64,000 nucleotides of DNA, taken from contig OZ245325.1 of NCBI GenBank assembly GCA_965225705.1, positions 372,001-436,000 on the forward strand. Reading direction: 5' to 3'. This document shows, piece after piece, positions 8,887-17,452 of the stretch; within the stretch, counting starts at the first letter, position 1, and every line of letters begins with the position of its first letter. Source of the stretch: G965225705 sp965225705 (GTDB lineage Bacteria > Pseudomonadota > Alphaproteobacteria > Caulobacterales > Maricaulaceae). The notes beneath the pieces are model-generated. The model saw nothing but the letters and a program-made list of their open reading frames with translations. It searched no databases and was not told the DNA's origin. The translations under genes were made by a program, and so were the position numbers.

Positions 8887-9270
8887 TTATGGTTTTTTCT
8901 GACGCTGCGTGTCAATCAGGTGACGACAGGATGTTAATGCACTGTAGAGGTCAGAACGGACAAGGGCATACCTTATGTCTTTGAGAAAACCTGTCGCGGC
9001 CTCTCCATAAACTGAACATGCCTCAAGGGCTTTAGAAATATGTTGAATATCCTGAGAGCTCAGGGATTCAGACTTCATGTATAAAGACATCATCGTGAAA
9101 TAGAGTTTCTTAACCGGGGAAGAAAAATCCTCTTTTTTAGGTATATCTTTTCCACGCAGGATTGAAGCCTGATTTTTGAAAATGAGCGTTGCCCGACGAT
9201 CCCCGTTTTCGACAATAGCACCATTAACATAAAGGGTTTCTCCCGGTTTTATAGACAGTTTAAGTGGCAT
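8887..9270 (-). CDS. flbT: Flagellar biosynthesis repressor FlbT
   Basis: 127 residues matching FlbT throughout: MPLKLSIKPGE, YVNGAIVENGDRRATL, a SILRGKDI segment, and a C-terminal DLYSALTSCRHLID. Family knowledge: FlbT of Caulobacter and relatives binds the 5' leader of flagellin mRNA and controls its stability. Normally flbT sits beside flaF and flagellin genes. Here it is alone, between the spermidine-synthase-like gene and an M13 peptidase gene. This suggests a flagellated cell with flagellin genes elsewhere. Confidence 0.88.
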   Translation of the reverse strand: MPLKLSIKPGETLYVNGAIVENGDRRATLIFKNQASILRGKDIPKKEDFSSPVKKLYFTMMSLYMKSESLSSQDIQHISKALEACSVYGEAATGFLKDIRYALVRSDLYSALTSCRHLIDTQRQKKP

Positions 9271-9812
9271 ACACTGATCCTATCTTTCTTTATTGTAAAA
9301 TTTTCTTAAAAAGATTTTCTGTGCAGGGTATCCCAAAAAAATAAACAAAAGGTTGTATAAATTTATTTTACACCCAAAAAAGTCTTTTTAAGGGCCAGAA
9401 TCCTGGCACAGCTGAGTGCTTGTCCCGGCGCCATGGCTCATATCCTTAAGAATAAGAATACCCGGAAAGTTCATCAGAACTCCATTATGTTCCTTATGCT
9501 TGCAGAACATATGTATTTTTAAAAGAAAGGGAGGGGGTTCCACACTAAGCCTGTGGTTTTTCCTGCACTCCAGGGGTCAGGTATGTGGCCTCAAAGCTCT
9601 TCTGTCTTCGATAAAGTTCCTCTTCTCCTGCCTATACAAGCCCTTCCCGTAAAGAACTCCTGTGTGAGCAGGTAAAGCTTGCTTCAACACAGAGAGCCCT
9701 CTTATCTCCTTATAAGAACCTGGCTTTACGGTAGGTTATTGCATGTATATGAGTATAAAAAAGGCCGGTCTTTGGTAAAAGACCGGCCTTTAATTTCCAA
9801 CGGTAAGGAAAC
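9271..9812. other. Intergenic region with a terminator
   Basis: About 540 bases between the M13 peptidase stop and flbT. Apart from the strong hairpin at 9760-9791 I see no gene; the 78-codon frame at 9416-9652 has no ribosome site and no family-like sequence. The part near 9290-9390 is AT-rich and probably holds the flbT promoter. Confidence 0.5.
9760..9791 (-). terminator. Rho-independent terminator of the M13 peptidase gene
   Basis: Perfect 14-base stem AAAGGCCGGTCTTT with its complement around a 4-base loop. On the minus strand it is followed by a run of six T. It lies 21 bases after the M13 peptidase stop. Confidence 0.9.
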
Positions 9813-11897
9813 CTACCAAATAGAAATGCGCTTCTCAGGTGGCAGATAGAGTTTATCGCCTGGCTTGACATCAAAGGCTTTATACCAGGCATCCATATTC
9901 CGCACAATTCCGTTCGTACGGTATTCAGAGGGGCTGTGTGGATCGGTTTTAAGGCGATTAATCAGCTCTTCCTCACGATAAAGACGCCGCCAGACCTGAG
10001 CCCAGGCCAGGAAAAAGCGCTGATCCCCTGTCAGGCCATCAATGACAGGGGCTTCCTTGCCCCCAAGAGAGAGTTTATAGGCATGATAGGCAAGGTTAAG
10101 TCCACCAAGATCACCGATATTCTCACCTAACGTAAATTTACCATTCACGTGAAAGCCTTCGACAGGTGAATAGGCATTATATTGCTCAACAAGGTGATCA
10201 GTTTTCTTTTTAAAGCGTTCAGCATCTTCCTTCGTCCACCAGTCACGCAACATACCGGTCCCATCGGACTTGCGGCCCTGATCATCAAAACCATGGCCAA
10301 GCTCATGACCAATCACCGCACCAATGCCACCATAATTGACTGCAGGGTCAGCTTTGGGATCAAAGAAAGGAGGCTGAAGAATAGCCGCAGGAAAAACAAT
10401 TTCATTACTGTTTGGGCTATAATAAGCATTCACCGTCTGTGGATTCATATGCCATTCGGTTTTATCAATAGGCTTTCCAAGTTTTGAAATCATATGGTTC
10501 CATTCAAAAGCATCAGAGCGTTTGACATTGCCAAGAAGATCCTTTTGATCAAAAGAAAGCTTTGAATAATCACGCCATTTATCCGGATACCCGATTTTTG
10601 CAACAAAAGCCTTCAGTTTTGTCTGTGCCTCTTTTTTGGTGGCAGGTGACATCCAGTCCAGAGTTTCAAGACGCTGTTTAAAGGCCTTTCTCAGGTTTTT
10701 AACCAGGTCGTCCATTTTTTCCCTGGATTCAGAGGGGAAGTAGGTTTTGACATAAATTTGCCCTACGTCTTCCCCCAAAGCCCCGTCAACAAGGCCAACA
10801 CCACGTTTCCACCGAACCCTTTGCTCAGGCGTACCATTTAAGGTCCGTCCATAAAAATCAAATTTTTCATCAGCGAAGTCTTTAGGCAGGTAAGATGCCG
10901 CTCTGGAAATAACATGGAAGGTCAGATAATCTTTCCAGGTTTGAACAGGAGTTTTCGCAAAAAGAGCTGACAAAGCTTTCAAAGCTGTATTCTCACGCAC
11001 GACGAATTCTTTTTGATCGCCAAGCCCTGCAGCCATAAAAGCAGCCTGCCAGGGAAAGCCCGGTGCATAGGCCTCAAGCTCTTTAAGGTTCATAAGATTA
11101 TAGGTGAGATCCCTGTTACGGCGCTTTTGCGGAGCCCAGTGTTCTTTCGCCATGTCTGTTTCAAGTGCCATAATCGCTTTGGCTTTTTCTTCGGCATTTT
11201 CAACACCCGCACGTGTCAGCATCTTGGTTATATAGGCTATATATTTCTTACGAATTTCTACAAAACGTTCATCCGTTTGCAGGTAATAATCACGACTTGG
11301 CAGCCCAAGGCCTGACTGTGTAAGATAGAAGATGTAACGATCTGTTTTTTTGGAATCTATGCCTACCCAGCCTGCGACAGGGCTTCTGAGAGAAATATCA
11401 GGCTTCATCATCAGTTCAGCAACATCTTTATGTGTTTTTAAGGCCTGTATCGCATTCAGATCTCCCTGAAGGGGCGCAAGACCCTTTTGGGTAATCGTAT
11501 CTTCATCCATAAAGCTGACATATAAATCACCAAGTCTCTGGCTGGCAGGGCTGGCTTCCTTTCTTTGATGAAGAGCCTGCTGCTCAGCTTTTTGGATAAT
11601 ATCACGGACCCGCTCTTCTGAAAGGTCTGCCAGAGCGGTAAAAGATCCATAATTAGATTTGTCAGCGGGGATTTTTGTGGTCTTCAGCCACTGGCCATTA
11701 ACATATTCATAAAAATTATCGCCAGGTTTCACACTTTTGTCCATGGCAGTTAAATCTACACCCCATGTACCAAAGCTCTTTGCTGTATTCTTCACAGAAA
11801 CTTTTTCTGTGGGAGCTTTTTCTGCATTTTCTGCCCACAGAGGCAACGGGGTAAGGCTGAGAGCTGTCAGCCCCACAAAAATGTGCTTTAATTTCAT
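9813..11897 (-). CDS. M13 family metallopeptidase (neprilysin/PepO type), exported
   Basis: 694 residues with a signal peptide (MKLKHIFVGLTALSLTPLPLWA). The zinc site is complete: HELGH near residue 530 followed by the GENIGDLGG motif giving the third ligand and a catalytic aspartate, with NAYYSPNSNEIVFPA upstream for substrate binding. Length and order match M13 peptidases (neprilysin, PepO), which cut short peptides outside the cytoplasm. It ends EKRISIW, where most family members end in a CxVW motif. It is a single-gene unit with a strong terminator. Confidence 0.93.
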   Translation of the reverse strand: MKLKHIFVGLTALSLTPLPLWAENAEKAPTEKVSVKNTAKSFGTWGVDLTAMDKSVKPGDNFYEYVNGQWLKTTKIPADKSNYGSFTALADLSEERVRDIIQKAEQQALHQRKEASPASQRLGDLYVSFMDEDTITQKGLAPLQGDLNAIQALKTHKDVAELMMKPDISLRSPVAGWVGIDSKKTDRYIFYLTQSGLGLPSRDYYLQTDERFVEIRKKYIAYITKMLTRAGVENAEEKAKAIMALETDMAKEHWAPQKRRNRDLTYNLMNLKELEAYAPGFPWQAAFMAAGLGDQKEFVVRENTALKALSALFAKTPVQTWKDYLTFHVISRAASYLPKDFADEKFDFYGRTLNGTPEQRVRWKRGVGLVDGALGEDVGQIYVKTYFPSESREKMDDLVKNLRKAFKQRLETLDWMSPATKKEAQTKLKAFVAKIGYPDKWRDYSKLSFDQKDLLGNVKRSDAFEWNHMISKLGKPIDKTEWHMNPQTVNAYYSPNSNEIVFPAAILQPPFFDPKADPAVNYGGIGAVIGHELGHGFDDQGRKSDGTGMLRDWWTKEDAERFKKKTDHLVEQYNAYSPVEGFHVNGKFTLGENIGDLGGLNLAYHAYKLSLGGKEAPVIDGLTGDQRFFLAWAQVWRRLYREEELINRLKTDPHSPSEYRTNGIVRNMDAWYKAFDVKPGDKLYLPPEKRISIW

Positions 11898-12245
11898 GTT
11901 TTTATCCCTTTCATCATGAGCACTTAAGTGGATGACTTTATAACCAATACGTTATCAGAAAAGATAGATAGATATAAAACTATAAACATATTTTATGTTT
12001 TTGTGCAATCAGACACGATCTTGACGTCTTTTCTTAAAGCACGTGCAGGCAGGTGTCTCTTGTGTAGAGTCACAGCATGCTTTTAAGAGAGCTCCAGTAC
12101 AGAAAATCAGGCATTGGAGACCTGAATGAACGGCCCAGTACCTTTGGGAAAAAGAGAAAACAGGCGCGTACGTGATAATGATGAAGCCCACAAGAAGAAA
12201 AAGGCAGAGCATTATCAGGTATATCTGGTTCTGTAAAAACAAAAG

Positions 12246-12278
12246 ACCCCTCCTTCCCTGAGCATAAGGAAGGGGGGT
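12246..12278 (-). terminator. Terminator of the TorF-like porin gene
   Basis: ACCCC-T-CCTTCC pairs with GGAAGG-GGGGT around a 10-base loop, with one bulged T. On the minus strand it is followed by TCTTTTGTTTTT. It lies about 85 bases after the porin stop. The rest of 11898-12361 holds no gene that I can support. Confidence 0.75.
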
Positions 12279-12361
12279 GTTTTGAGAGAATAATATTTTT
12301 CACACACAAGGCTTCAGGACTTAGATATCAGAGAATGTGAAAAAATCAGACAAAGAGGAAA

Positions 12362-13102
12362 TTAAAAACTGGTTGAAATACCAACACCAAACCAGACGCC
12401 ACTGTGCTTTTTTCCGACAACACCCCTATTCTTATCAATTTTTTTATAATAGGTTTTATGATCAGCCACCCCGACCTTAACACCGGCATAAACAGATGCA
12501 TTTTTGAAAGCATACTGAAGCTTGGCGCCCACAATACCAAAGGCATAACTGGGCTCTGTTTTTTTGTTCCGATGAGCATAACCAAGTTGCGCGTGCAGGT
12601 TGAGGGACAGTGAATCCCTGAGAGGAAAGCCGTACCCAATATTACCACGAAAAAAAAGGCGTTCTGCTGCAATATCGTAATTGACAGATGCACTTGGGTT
12701 AAGGGGGGCCTCAAAAGAAATATTCACATAAGGCTCGAAAGTATCGGATTTCCAATACATACCTTCTTCAGACTCTATATGCTTATCTGTCGCTGTGTAG
12801 TACAGCAGGCCAAGATTAAGAGCAGTCTTTTCACTGAGGGAAAAATTTTTCTGAACATAAAGATCAAGTTCATGCTCAAAGAACTTGCTATGATCCCCCA
12901 AAGGTGTCACCAAAATAGCACCCAAACCCCAGGAGCCAAAGCTGGCACCTCCATCAATGAAAAGCGTGTCACCACCAATCTGCCGGCCTTTTGAAATATA
13001 AGCTGTCTTAAAGTCTGTTGTGAGAGAAAAACGCGTATCATCTGCCCAGACAGGGCGGGCAAAAGTCAAAAAAGCTACGCTCGCAAGAATATATTTAAAC
13101 AT
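12362..13102 (-). CDS. Outer-membrane beta-barrel protein, TorF-like putative porin
   Basis: About 246 residues, start MFKYILASVAFLTFARPVWA (signal peptide). The mature part opens DTRFSLTTDFKTAYISKGRQIGGD, typical of the TorF/Gcw-type putative porins, and continues with amphipathic strands of alternating aromatic and polar residues. It ends in GVGISTSF with the C-terminal phenylalanine used for outer-membrane insertion. It is monocistronic, with a terminator downstream and a very AT-rich upstream region (13103-13300). Substrate unknown. Confidence 0.72.
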   Translation of the reverse strand: MFKYILASVAFLTFARPVWADDTRFSLTTDFKTAYISKGRQIGGDTLFIDGGASFGSWGLGAILVTPLGDHSKFFEHELDLYVQKNFSLSEKTALNLGLLYYTATDKHIESEEGMYWKSDTFEPYVNISFEAPLNPSASVNYDIAAERLFFRGNIGYGFPLRDSLSLNLHAQLGYAHRNKKTEPSYAFGIVGAKLQYAFKNASVYAGVKVGVADHKTYYKKIDKNRGVVGKKHSGVWFGVGISTSF

Positions 13103-13360
13103 AAAACCATCCAATCACTACTTAATATTAAAAAACCAGAGCTTAAAGAAGTAAGCTAAAACAGTTATACTTTTATATACAGTTCTAAATTAAAAAAATG
13201 TTAAATAAGATGCTTTAAGCAATTACTCTTTAAATAAAAATTTATATTTATGCTTTATTTTTACTATTTTTTGCTAAATTTATGTCACCTGAAAAGAAAA
13301 TTTTTATGAGCATAACCTTTATCTTTTCTCCTTTTAAAACATGGTAGTTTGCCTATATAT

Positions 13361-13396
13361 GACTCTGGAAAGTCTCCCGAAGGAAACCCCGGAGTC
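13361..13396 (+). terminator. Hairpin with T-tract in the infA upstream region
   Basis: GACTCTGG pairs with CCGGAGTC (one G-T pair) around a 20-base loop and is followed by GTTTTTTC. It lies about 150 bases before infA. It looks like a Rho-independent terminator, but no gene on the plus strand precedes it; a TATATA sequence lies directly upstream. It may be an attenuator in the infA leader or the end of a short transcript. A second pair, GAGCAGG (13490) with CCTGCTC (13521), lies just before the infA ribosome site. Confidence 0.5.
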
Positions 13397-13544
13397 GTTT
13401 TTTCTTGCTCTGCATGTAATGACAGCGTAAAGAACCTCCCTTGTTTAAAAGAAACAAAGCTTCTATATCCTCATAGTTACAGGAAAATAGAGCAGGTTAT
13501 TTTCAGATGAATATGTCCACCCTGCTCCAGAAGAAAGAAAAAGT

Positions 13545-13763
13545 ATGGCTAAAGAAGAACTGGTTGAATTTTCAGGTACGGTGCTTGAACCTTTGCGTAA
13601 TGCAAATTTTCGTGTTGAACTTGAAAATGGGCACGAAATTATTGCCCACACCGCGGGGCGTATGCGCAAGAACCGCATTCGCGTTTTACCCGGAGATAAA
13701 GTGCTTGTAGAAATGACCCCGTATGATTTGACCAAAGGGCGGATCATTTACAGGTTCAAATAA
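13545..13763 (+). CDS. infA: Translation initiation factor IF-1
   Basis: 72 residues, MAKEELVEFSGTVLEPLRNANFRVELENGH, an OB-fold protein of exactly the usual IF-1 length, ending GRIIYRFK. IF-1 binds the ribosomal A site during initiation. It is the first gene of the infA-maf-rng-yacG run, with 21 bases to maf. The ribosome site is AGAAAG about 8 bases before ATG. Confidence 0.97.
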   Translation: MAKEELVEFSGTVLEPLRNANFRVELENGHEIIAHTAGRMRKNRIRVLPGDKVLVEMTPYDLTKGRIIYRFK

Positions 13764-13784
13764 AACATCTGGTGGAAAAGTCTG

Positions 13785-14411
13785 ATGAGTCGCCTCACTC
13801 CGGATCTCATTCTGGCCAGCGCCAGCCCACGGCGCCTCAAACTCCTGCATCAGATAGGCCTCAACCCCACAAGCCTCCATCCTCCCCTGATTGACGAGAC
13901 ACCTCTTAAAGGGGAACGTCCTTCTGTATATGCGAAGCGTATGGCCTTAGAAAAGGGGCGTAAAGTTTATCAGGAGCATCCTCATGCTTATATTGTGGCA
14001 GCCGATACCGTGGTGGCCTGTGGGCGGCGTATTCTGGGCAAGCCAGAGAATTGTTCTGAGGCACGGTCTTTTCTCAACCTTCTTTCAGGCCGTGCCCACC
14101 GGGTCTATACAGCTTTATGTGTTCACGCACCCGATGGGCGTGTGGCAGAACGCCTTGTACAAACACGTCTGCGTTTTAAAAGGCTTGAGAACAAAGAGAT
14201 TGAGGCCTATCTTGAAACCGGGGAATGGGCTGACAAAGCAGGGGGATATGCCCTTCAGGGATATGCAGCAGCTTTCATCCTCTCTGTCTCCGGATCTTCC
14301 TCTTCTGTTGTGGGGCTTCCTCTTTATGAAACGCAGGCTGTGCTGAAAGGGCTTGGATATCCGGTTTTAATAACCTGGACGGAAGGAAAGTCTGCAGGTG
14401 CAGACTCGTGA
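13785..14411 (+). CDS. maf: Maf-like nucleotide pyrophosphatase
   Basis: 208 residues. N-terminal LILASASPRRLKLL is the Maf signature (SxSPRR), followed by DETPLKGERP, AADTVVACGRRILGKP, a LSGRAHRVYTA segment and DKAGGYALQGYAA. Maf proteins are house-cleaning NTP pyrophosphatases for modified or non-canonical nucleotides. Its stop codon overlaps the GTG start of rng by four bases, so translation is probably coupled. Confidence 0.93.
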   Translation: MSRLTPDLILASASPRRLKLLHQIGLNPTSLHPPLIDETPLKGERPSVYAKRMALEKGRKVYQEHPHAYIVAADTVVACGRRILGKPENCSEARSFLNLLSGRAHRVYTALCVHAPDGRVAERLVQTRLRFKRLENKEIEAYLETGEWADKAGGYALQGYAAAFILSVSGSSSSVVGLPLYETQAVLKGLGYPVLITWTEGKSAGADS

Positions 14412-15529
14412 CCGAAGCCCCTGTTCTTTTTGTAGAAGACTCCATAGGGGAAAGCCGTGCAGCTTTGTTTGACCGGGGTCAGGCGCTGGCCCTTTTTCTC
14501 AAACGCTGGTCGGATGAGGGACGATGTGTTCTCTGTGATGAGGTGTATGCAGGACGTCTCCTCTCTCTGGACTCTGTGAGGGGGGGTGGTTTTGTAGATT
14601 TAGGGACAGGGCCTGAAGGGTACTGGCCATATTCTGAGAGAACTCCAAAGCCTGCACAGGGGGCCATATTGCCCTGGAAAATCCAGACGGAAGCCCGTGG
14701 GGAGAAAGGGCCGGTTATCTCTCTGGTGACAGATTTTTCCTCTCCCCTGCCAGATAAACCCCAACGTCTTCATCCCGCACCACCCCTGACAGAATTTTTG
14801 TATAAGGGAAAAACCGTCAAAACTCTTTATACAGATTCCCCTGAAACCAGACAGTATGGCTTAACACACCAGGATTTGGACGCCGTCTTTGCAGAAAGCC
14901 TCAGCCCCTGTCTCTCCCTGTCCTCAGGGGCGCGGCTCTGGATTGAAACCACACAGGCTATGACAGTTTTTGATGTGGATGTGGGGTCCAGTTTTGCCCC
15001 GGCCTTCTCCCGCGCTGCCATGCGGGCCAATCTTGCTGCTGCGCAAGAAGCCGTATGTCAGATCAGACGGCGTGATCTTGGGGGGTTGATGGCCTTTGAT
15101 TTTATCAATGTGAAGCGCCATGCTGAGCGGGGGGAACTTGAAAAAGCTCTTAAGGGTTTTTTCAGGAAAGATGCAGAAAAGTTTCCCGGCGATCACAGGC
15201 GTATGGAGTTTGCCCCCCTGTCGCGTTTTTGTGTAGCGGAATTTACCCGCCAGCGCCGCGCACTCAGCCTGCCTGAACGCCTTCTGGGAGTGGGGGGAGA
15301 AAAAACATCTGAGACCATAGCCCTTGAGGCTTTGCGCCTGCTGTTACGGACAGGGCGTACCTCGCCCGGGGCGCAGCTTGTGTTAAGGCTTGCACCACGC
15401 GCCGGAATCTGGCTTGATAAAGACATCATTCCCTGGCGTGCCGGGCTGACAGAGCGTTTGGGGGCCCGTTTTTCTCTTGAATATGCCGAAGAAAACTCTT
15501 TAGATTTTTATGATGTGAGGACCATCTGA
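14408..15529 (+). CDS. rng: Ribonuclease E/G family protein, short form
   Basis: 373 residues from a GTG that overlaps the maf stop. An S1-like domain (DEVYAGRLLSLDSVRGGGFVDLG) is followed by the catalytic DNase-I-like part with the two metal-binding aspartates in MTVFDVDVGS (about residue 188) and GLMAFDFIN (about residue 231), then EFTRQR near the end. It is shorter than E. coli RNase G (about 489) and lacks both the zinc-link cysteines and the RNase E scaffold. This short form in an infA-maf-rng-yacG order is known in alphaproteobacteria. Likely role: RNA processing or decay. Confidence 0.88.
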   Translation: MTEAPVLFVEDSIGESRAALFDRGQALALFLKRWSDEGRCVLCDEVYAGRLLSLDSVRGGGFVDLGTGPEGYWPYSERTPKPAQGAILPWKIQTEARGEKGPVISLVTDFSSPLPDKPQRLHPAPPLTEFLYKGKTVKTLYTDSPETRQYGLTHQDLDAVFAESLSPCLSLSSGARLWIETTQAMTVFDVDVGSSFAPAFSRAAMRANLAAAQEAVCQIRRRDLGGLMAFDFINVKRHAERGELEKALKGFFRKDAEKFPGDHRRMEFAPLSRFCVAEFTRQRRALSLPERLLGVGGEKTSETIALEALRLLLRTGRTSPGAQLVLRLAPRAGIWLDKDIIPWRAGLTERLGARFSLEYAEENSLDFYDVRTI

Positions 15530-15693
15530 TGGGCGATACCCCCCAACATACATGCGCTTTATGCAGGAAACCTGTTGATCCCGGCTACAGGCCTTTTTGT
15601 TCCAAAACATGTGCTGACGTGGATTTATCACGCTGGTTTAAAGGCTTATACCGTGTTGAGGGTCGTGATGGTGACACTAAAAAAAATTCTTAA
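15529..15693 (+). CDS. yacG: DNA gyrase inhibitor YacG
   Basis: A 54-residue protein starting at an ATG that overlaps the rng stop (TGATG). It has CALC, 11 residues, then C-SKT-C: a four-cysteine zinc site, with PFCSKTCADVDLSRWFKGLYRV matching YacG. YacG of E. coli binds gyrase and inhibits supercoiling. The tail (DGDTKKNS) is short and polar. The position after rng is the usual one in alphaproteobacteria. Confidence 0.93.
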   Translation: MGDTPQHTCALCRKPVDPGYRPFCSKTCADVDLSRWFKGLYRVEGRDGDTKKNS

Positions 15694-15801
15694 CGGTAAT
15701 TTTTTTCATTTTTCTTCTCCTGATGTGCCCTTACACAAAAAGAGCTTCATGCAAGATCTGTACACCTAAATACTCAAAAAAATTGAAACCTGGTAAACTC
15801 C

Positions 15802-15834
15802 TTGACAAATTCATGAGATCAAATTAAGTTTGAT
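15802..15834 (+). promoter_or_regulatory. Promoter with palindromic operator for the TIR cassette
   Basis: A consensus -35 TTGACA (15802-15807), 17 bases, then a weak -10 TAAGTT (15825-15830). A perfect inverted repeat ATCAAA-TTAAG-TTTGAT (15818-15834) covers the -10, as expected for a repressor site. It lies about 40 bases before the GTG of the next gene. No regulator gene is in the cassette, so a host factor would have to bind. Confidence 0.5.
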
Positions 15835-15871
15835 TCTTATTCGCATGTGCATGTAAAGGTTTCATACAATA

Positions 15872-16282
15872 GTGGCGGAAAACAGGCATAAGCATATTGA
15901 AGTGATTCAAGGTGTTCTTGATCGTCTTTCAAGGCAGTCGTTTTTATTGAAAGGCTGGACTGTGGCTTTTGTTTCTGCAGCACTTGCCTTCAGCTCCAAT
16001 CAGCCAGTTAAAACTGGCTGGGTTCTTTTCCTTATCACACTTCTTCCTATTATACTTCTGTTTTGGTCATTGGATGGCTTTTTTCTTTGGCAAGAGCGTC
16101 TCTATAGAAGGCACTACGATAATGTATGTCGCTTAAGGAATGAGGATATAGATTTTTCGATGGAGGTAGACCGATACAAAGGTGAAACAACATGGTTAAA
16201 AGCTATATTTTCAAAAACACTTGTCCTTTTTTATGGCGTTCTAATTTTTCTAACAATTTGTTCTCAAACAGTAGAAAGGTAA
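15872..16282 (+). CDS. Small membrane protein of a TIR-linked pair (candidate effector)
   Basis: 136 residues from GTG with AAAGG upstream. An N-terminal amphipathic helix (HKHIEVIQGVLDRLSRQSFLLKGW) leads to a membrane helix at about 24-41, a second at 50-66, and a third at 114-131. Directly after the second helix is the dense motif LDGFFLWQERLYR, then a charged cytoplasmic loop with DIDFSMEVDRY. The layout recalls small SLATT-type membrane effectors that work with nucleotide-signal producers, but I cannot assign a named family. It is followed after 7 bases by the TIR gene. Base composition is more AT-rich than neighbouring housekeeping genes. Likely role (inference): a membrane-disrupting or channel effector in an anti-phage pair. 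Confidence 0.7.
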   Translation: MAENRHKHIEVIQGVLDRLSRQSFLLKGWTVAFVSAALAFSSNQPVKTGWVLFLITLLPIILLFWSLDGFFLWQERLYRRHYDNVCRLRNEDIDFSMEVDRYKGETTWLKAIFSKTLVLFYGVLIFLTICSQTVER

Positions 16283-16289
16283 ACATAAT

Positions 16290-16733
16290 ATGCGTAAAGT
16301 ATTTTTTAGCTTTGAATACGAAGAAGATGTTTCTAGAGCTATGGTAGTTCGGAACAGCTGGGTTGTTCCAGGTAAAAAAGAGGCAGCAGGGTTTATTGAT
16401 AAAGCTGATTTTGAGAAAATAAAAAAAGGGGGTGATTCAGCGATAAAGAAATGGATTGATGACCAGCTTCGCGGTACCTCTGTGACCGTAGTTCTTGTTG
16501 GCAGGAAAACCTGCCAAAGCAATTGGGTTAAGTATGAAATCAAGAAAAGTGAAGAAAAAGGCAATGGTTTGTTGGGCATAGACATTAGCAAAATTAAAAA
16601 CCTTAAAGGAGAGAAGAGCGATTGTTGCGGCCAAATGCCAGAGGGATATCCTTTTTATTCCTGGACAAATGATGATGGCCACAACAATATAGGAGACTGG
16701 ATTGAAGAGGCAGCTCAAAAGGCCAATCGCTGA
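16290..16733 (+). CDS. TIR-like protein of the ThsB/MTH538 (DUF1863) type
   Basis: 147 residues. The start RKVFFSFEYEEDV and then VVRNSWVV, an AAGFID segment, IKKWIDDQL, TSVTVVLVG and WVKYEIKKSEEKGNGLLGI follow the order seen in ThsB-like TIR proteins of Thoeris defence. The likely catalytic glutamate is E83 in YEIKKS. The C-terminus (FYSWTNDDGHNNIGDWIEEA) also fits the family. ThsB enzymes use NAD to make a cyclic ADP-ribose-type signal after phage detection. Here no ThsA (SIR2-SLOG) is present; the partner is the small membrane protein just upstream. Confidence 0.82.
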   Translation: MRKVFFSFEYEEDVSRAMVVRNSWVVPGKKEAAGFIDKADFEKIKKGGDSAIKKWIDDQLRGTSVTVVLVGRKTCQSNWVKYEIKKSEEKGNGLLGIDISKIKNLKGEKSDCCGQMPEGYPFYSWTNDDGHNNIGDWIEEAAQKANR

Positions 16734-17156
16734 TATGAATATACTACCCTGCTTCCTTTCATGCAGGAAATTATCCCTAAATAGTGCAATCACACGTTGG
16801 ACCTCGCTTAAAAACACATAAGAAAGATCTTTCGAATGATACGCCTAACATTCTACGACTGCTTATATTGGATATACAAAGTCTGAAATATCAGGACTCC
16901 TTTCCCACCTGACCTCAGCGACAAGATCTCATGGTATAAAGGGTGAACTTTGGTTATGCCTTAACCATGAAAGGGAAGAATAGTGTTCTCAAAAAAATCA
17001 TGATGACAATCTATAAAACACGTAGACAGATTTGATTTTGTTCTCTATAAGCCTGTTTTGGTTCTTTTCTTCTTCAAAAGGAAGAGAAATGAGATGGCTT
17101 TGTGCGTTTCCTCCGGGAAAAAACACGGAGGTCCATCAGGGACAGCATCTCTATGT
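16734..17156. other. Intergenic region between TIR cassette and tRNA-Phe
   Basis: About 420 bases. I see no integrase, transposase remnant or duplicated tRNA end. Small hairpins occur (GGTTA/TAACC near 16952; CTCCG/CGGAG near 17111). AT-rich sequence before 17100 probably contains the tRNA promoter. Confidence 0.45.
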
Positions 17157-17232
<76 letters not shown>

Positions 17233-17268
17233 TAGAGGGTTTAAAATCTTTATAAACCAAATCTGGCT

Positions 17269-17297
17269 ATGTCCCATGGAAAGAAAGCGTGGGACAT
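17269..17297 (+). terminator. Terminator after tRNA-Phe
   Basis: Perfect 8-base stem ATGTCCCA/TGGGACAT with a 13-base loop, followed by TTTCTCC, 37 bases after the tRNA. Confidence 0.7.
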
Positions 17298-17452
17298 TTT
17301 CTCCTGAAATTTCCTTATTTTACAAACGTGGCTTCATGCTCCGCATGGGACGTTTCCTGTTTTCCTGACATATCGGGGTTTTTTATGCGTTTTTATACAG
17401 TTTTCGATTGCTTTTAGCAGGGCTACCCTTCTTTCTGAGAGGTATCCTGTTG

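Noticed and set aside
9416..9652. 78-codon plus-strand frame between flbT and the M13 peptidase gene
   Set aside because: No ribosome site and no coherent protein features.
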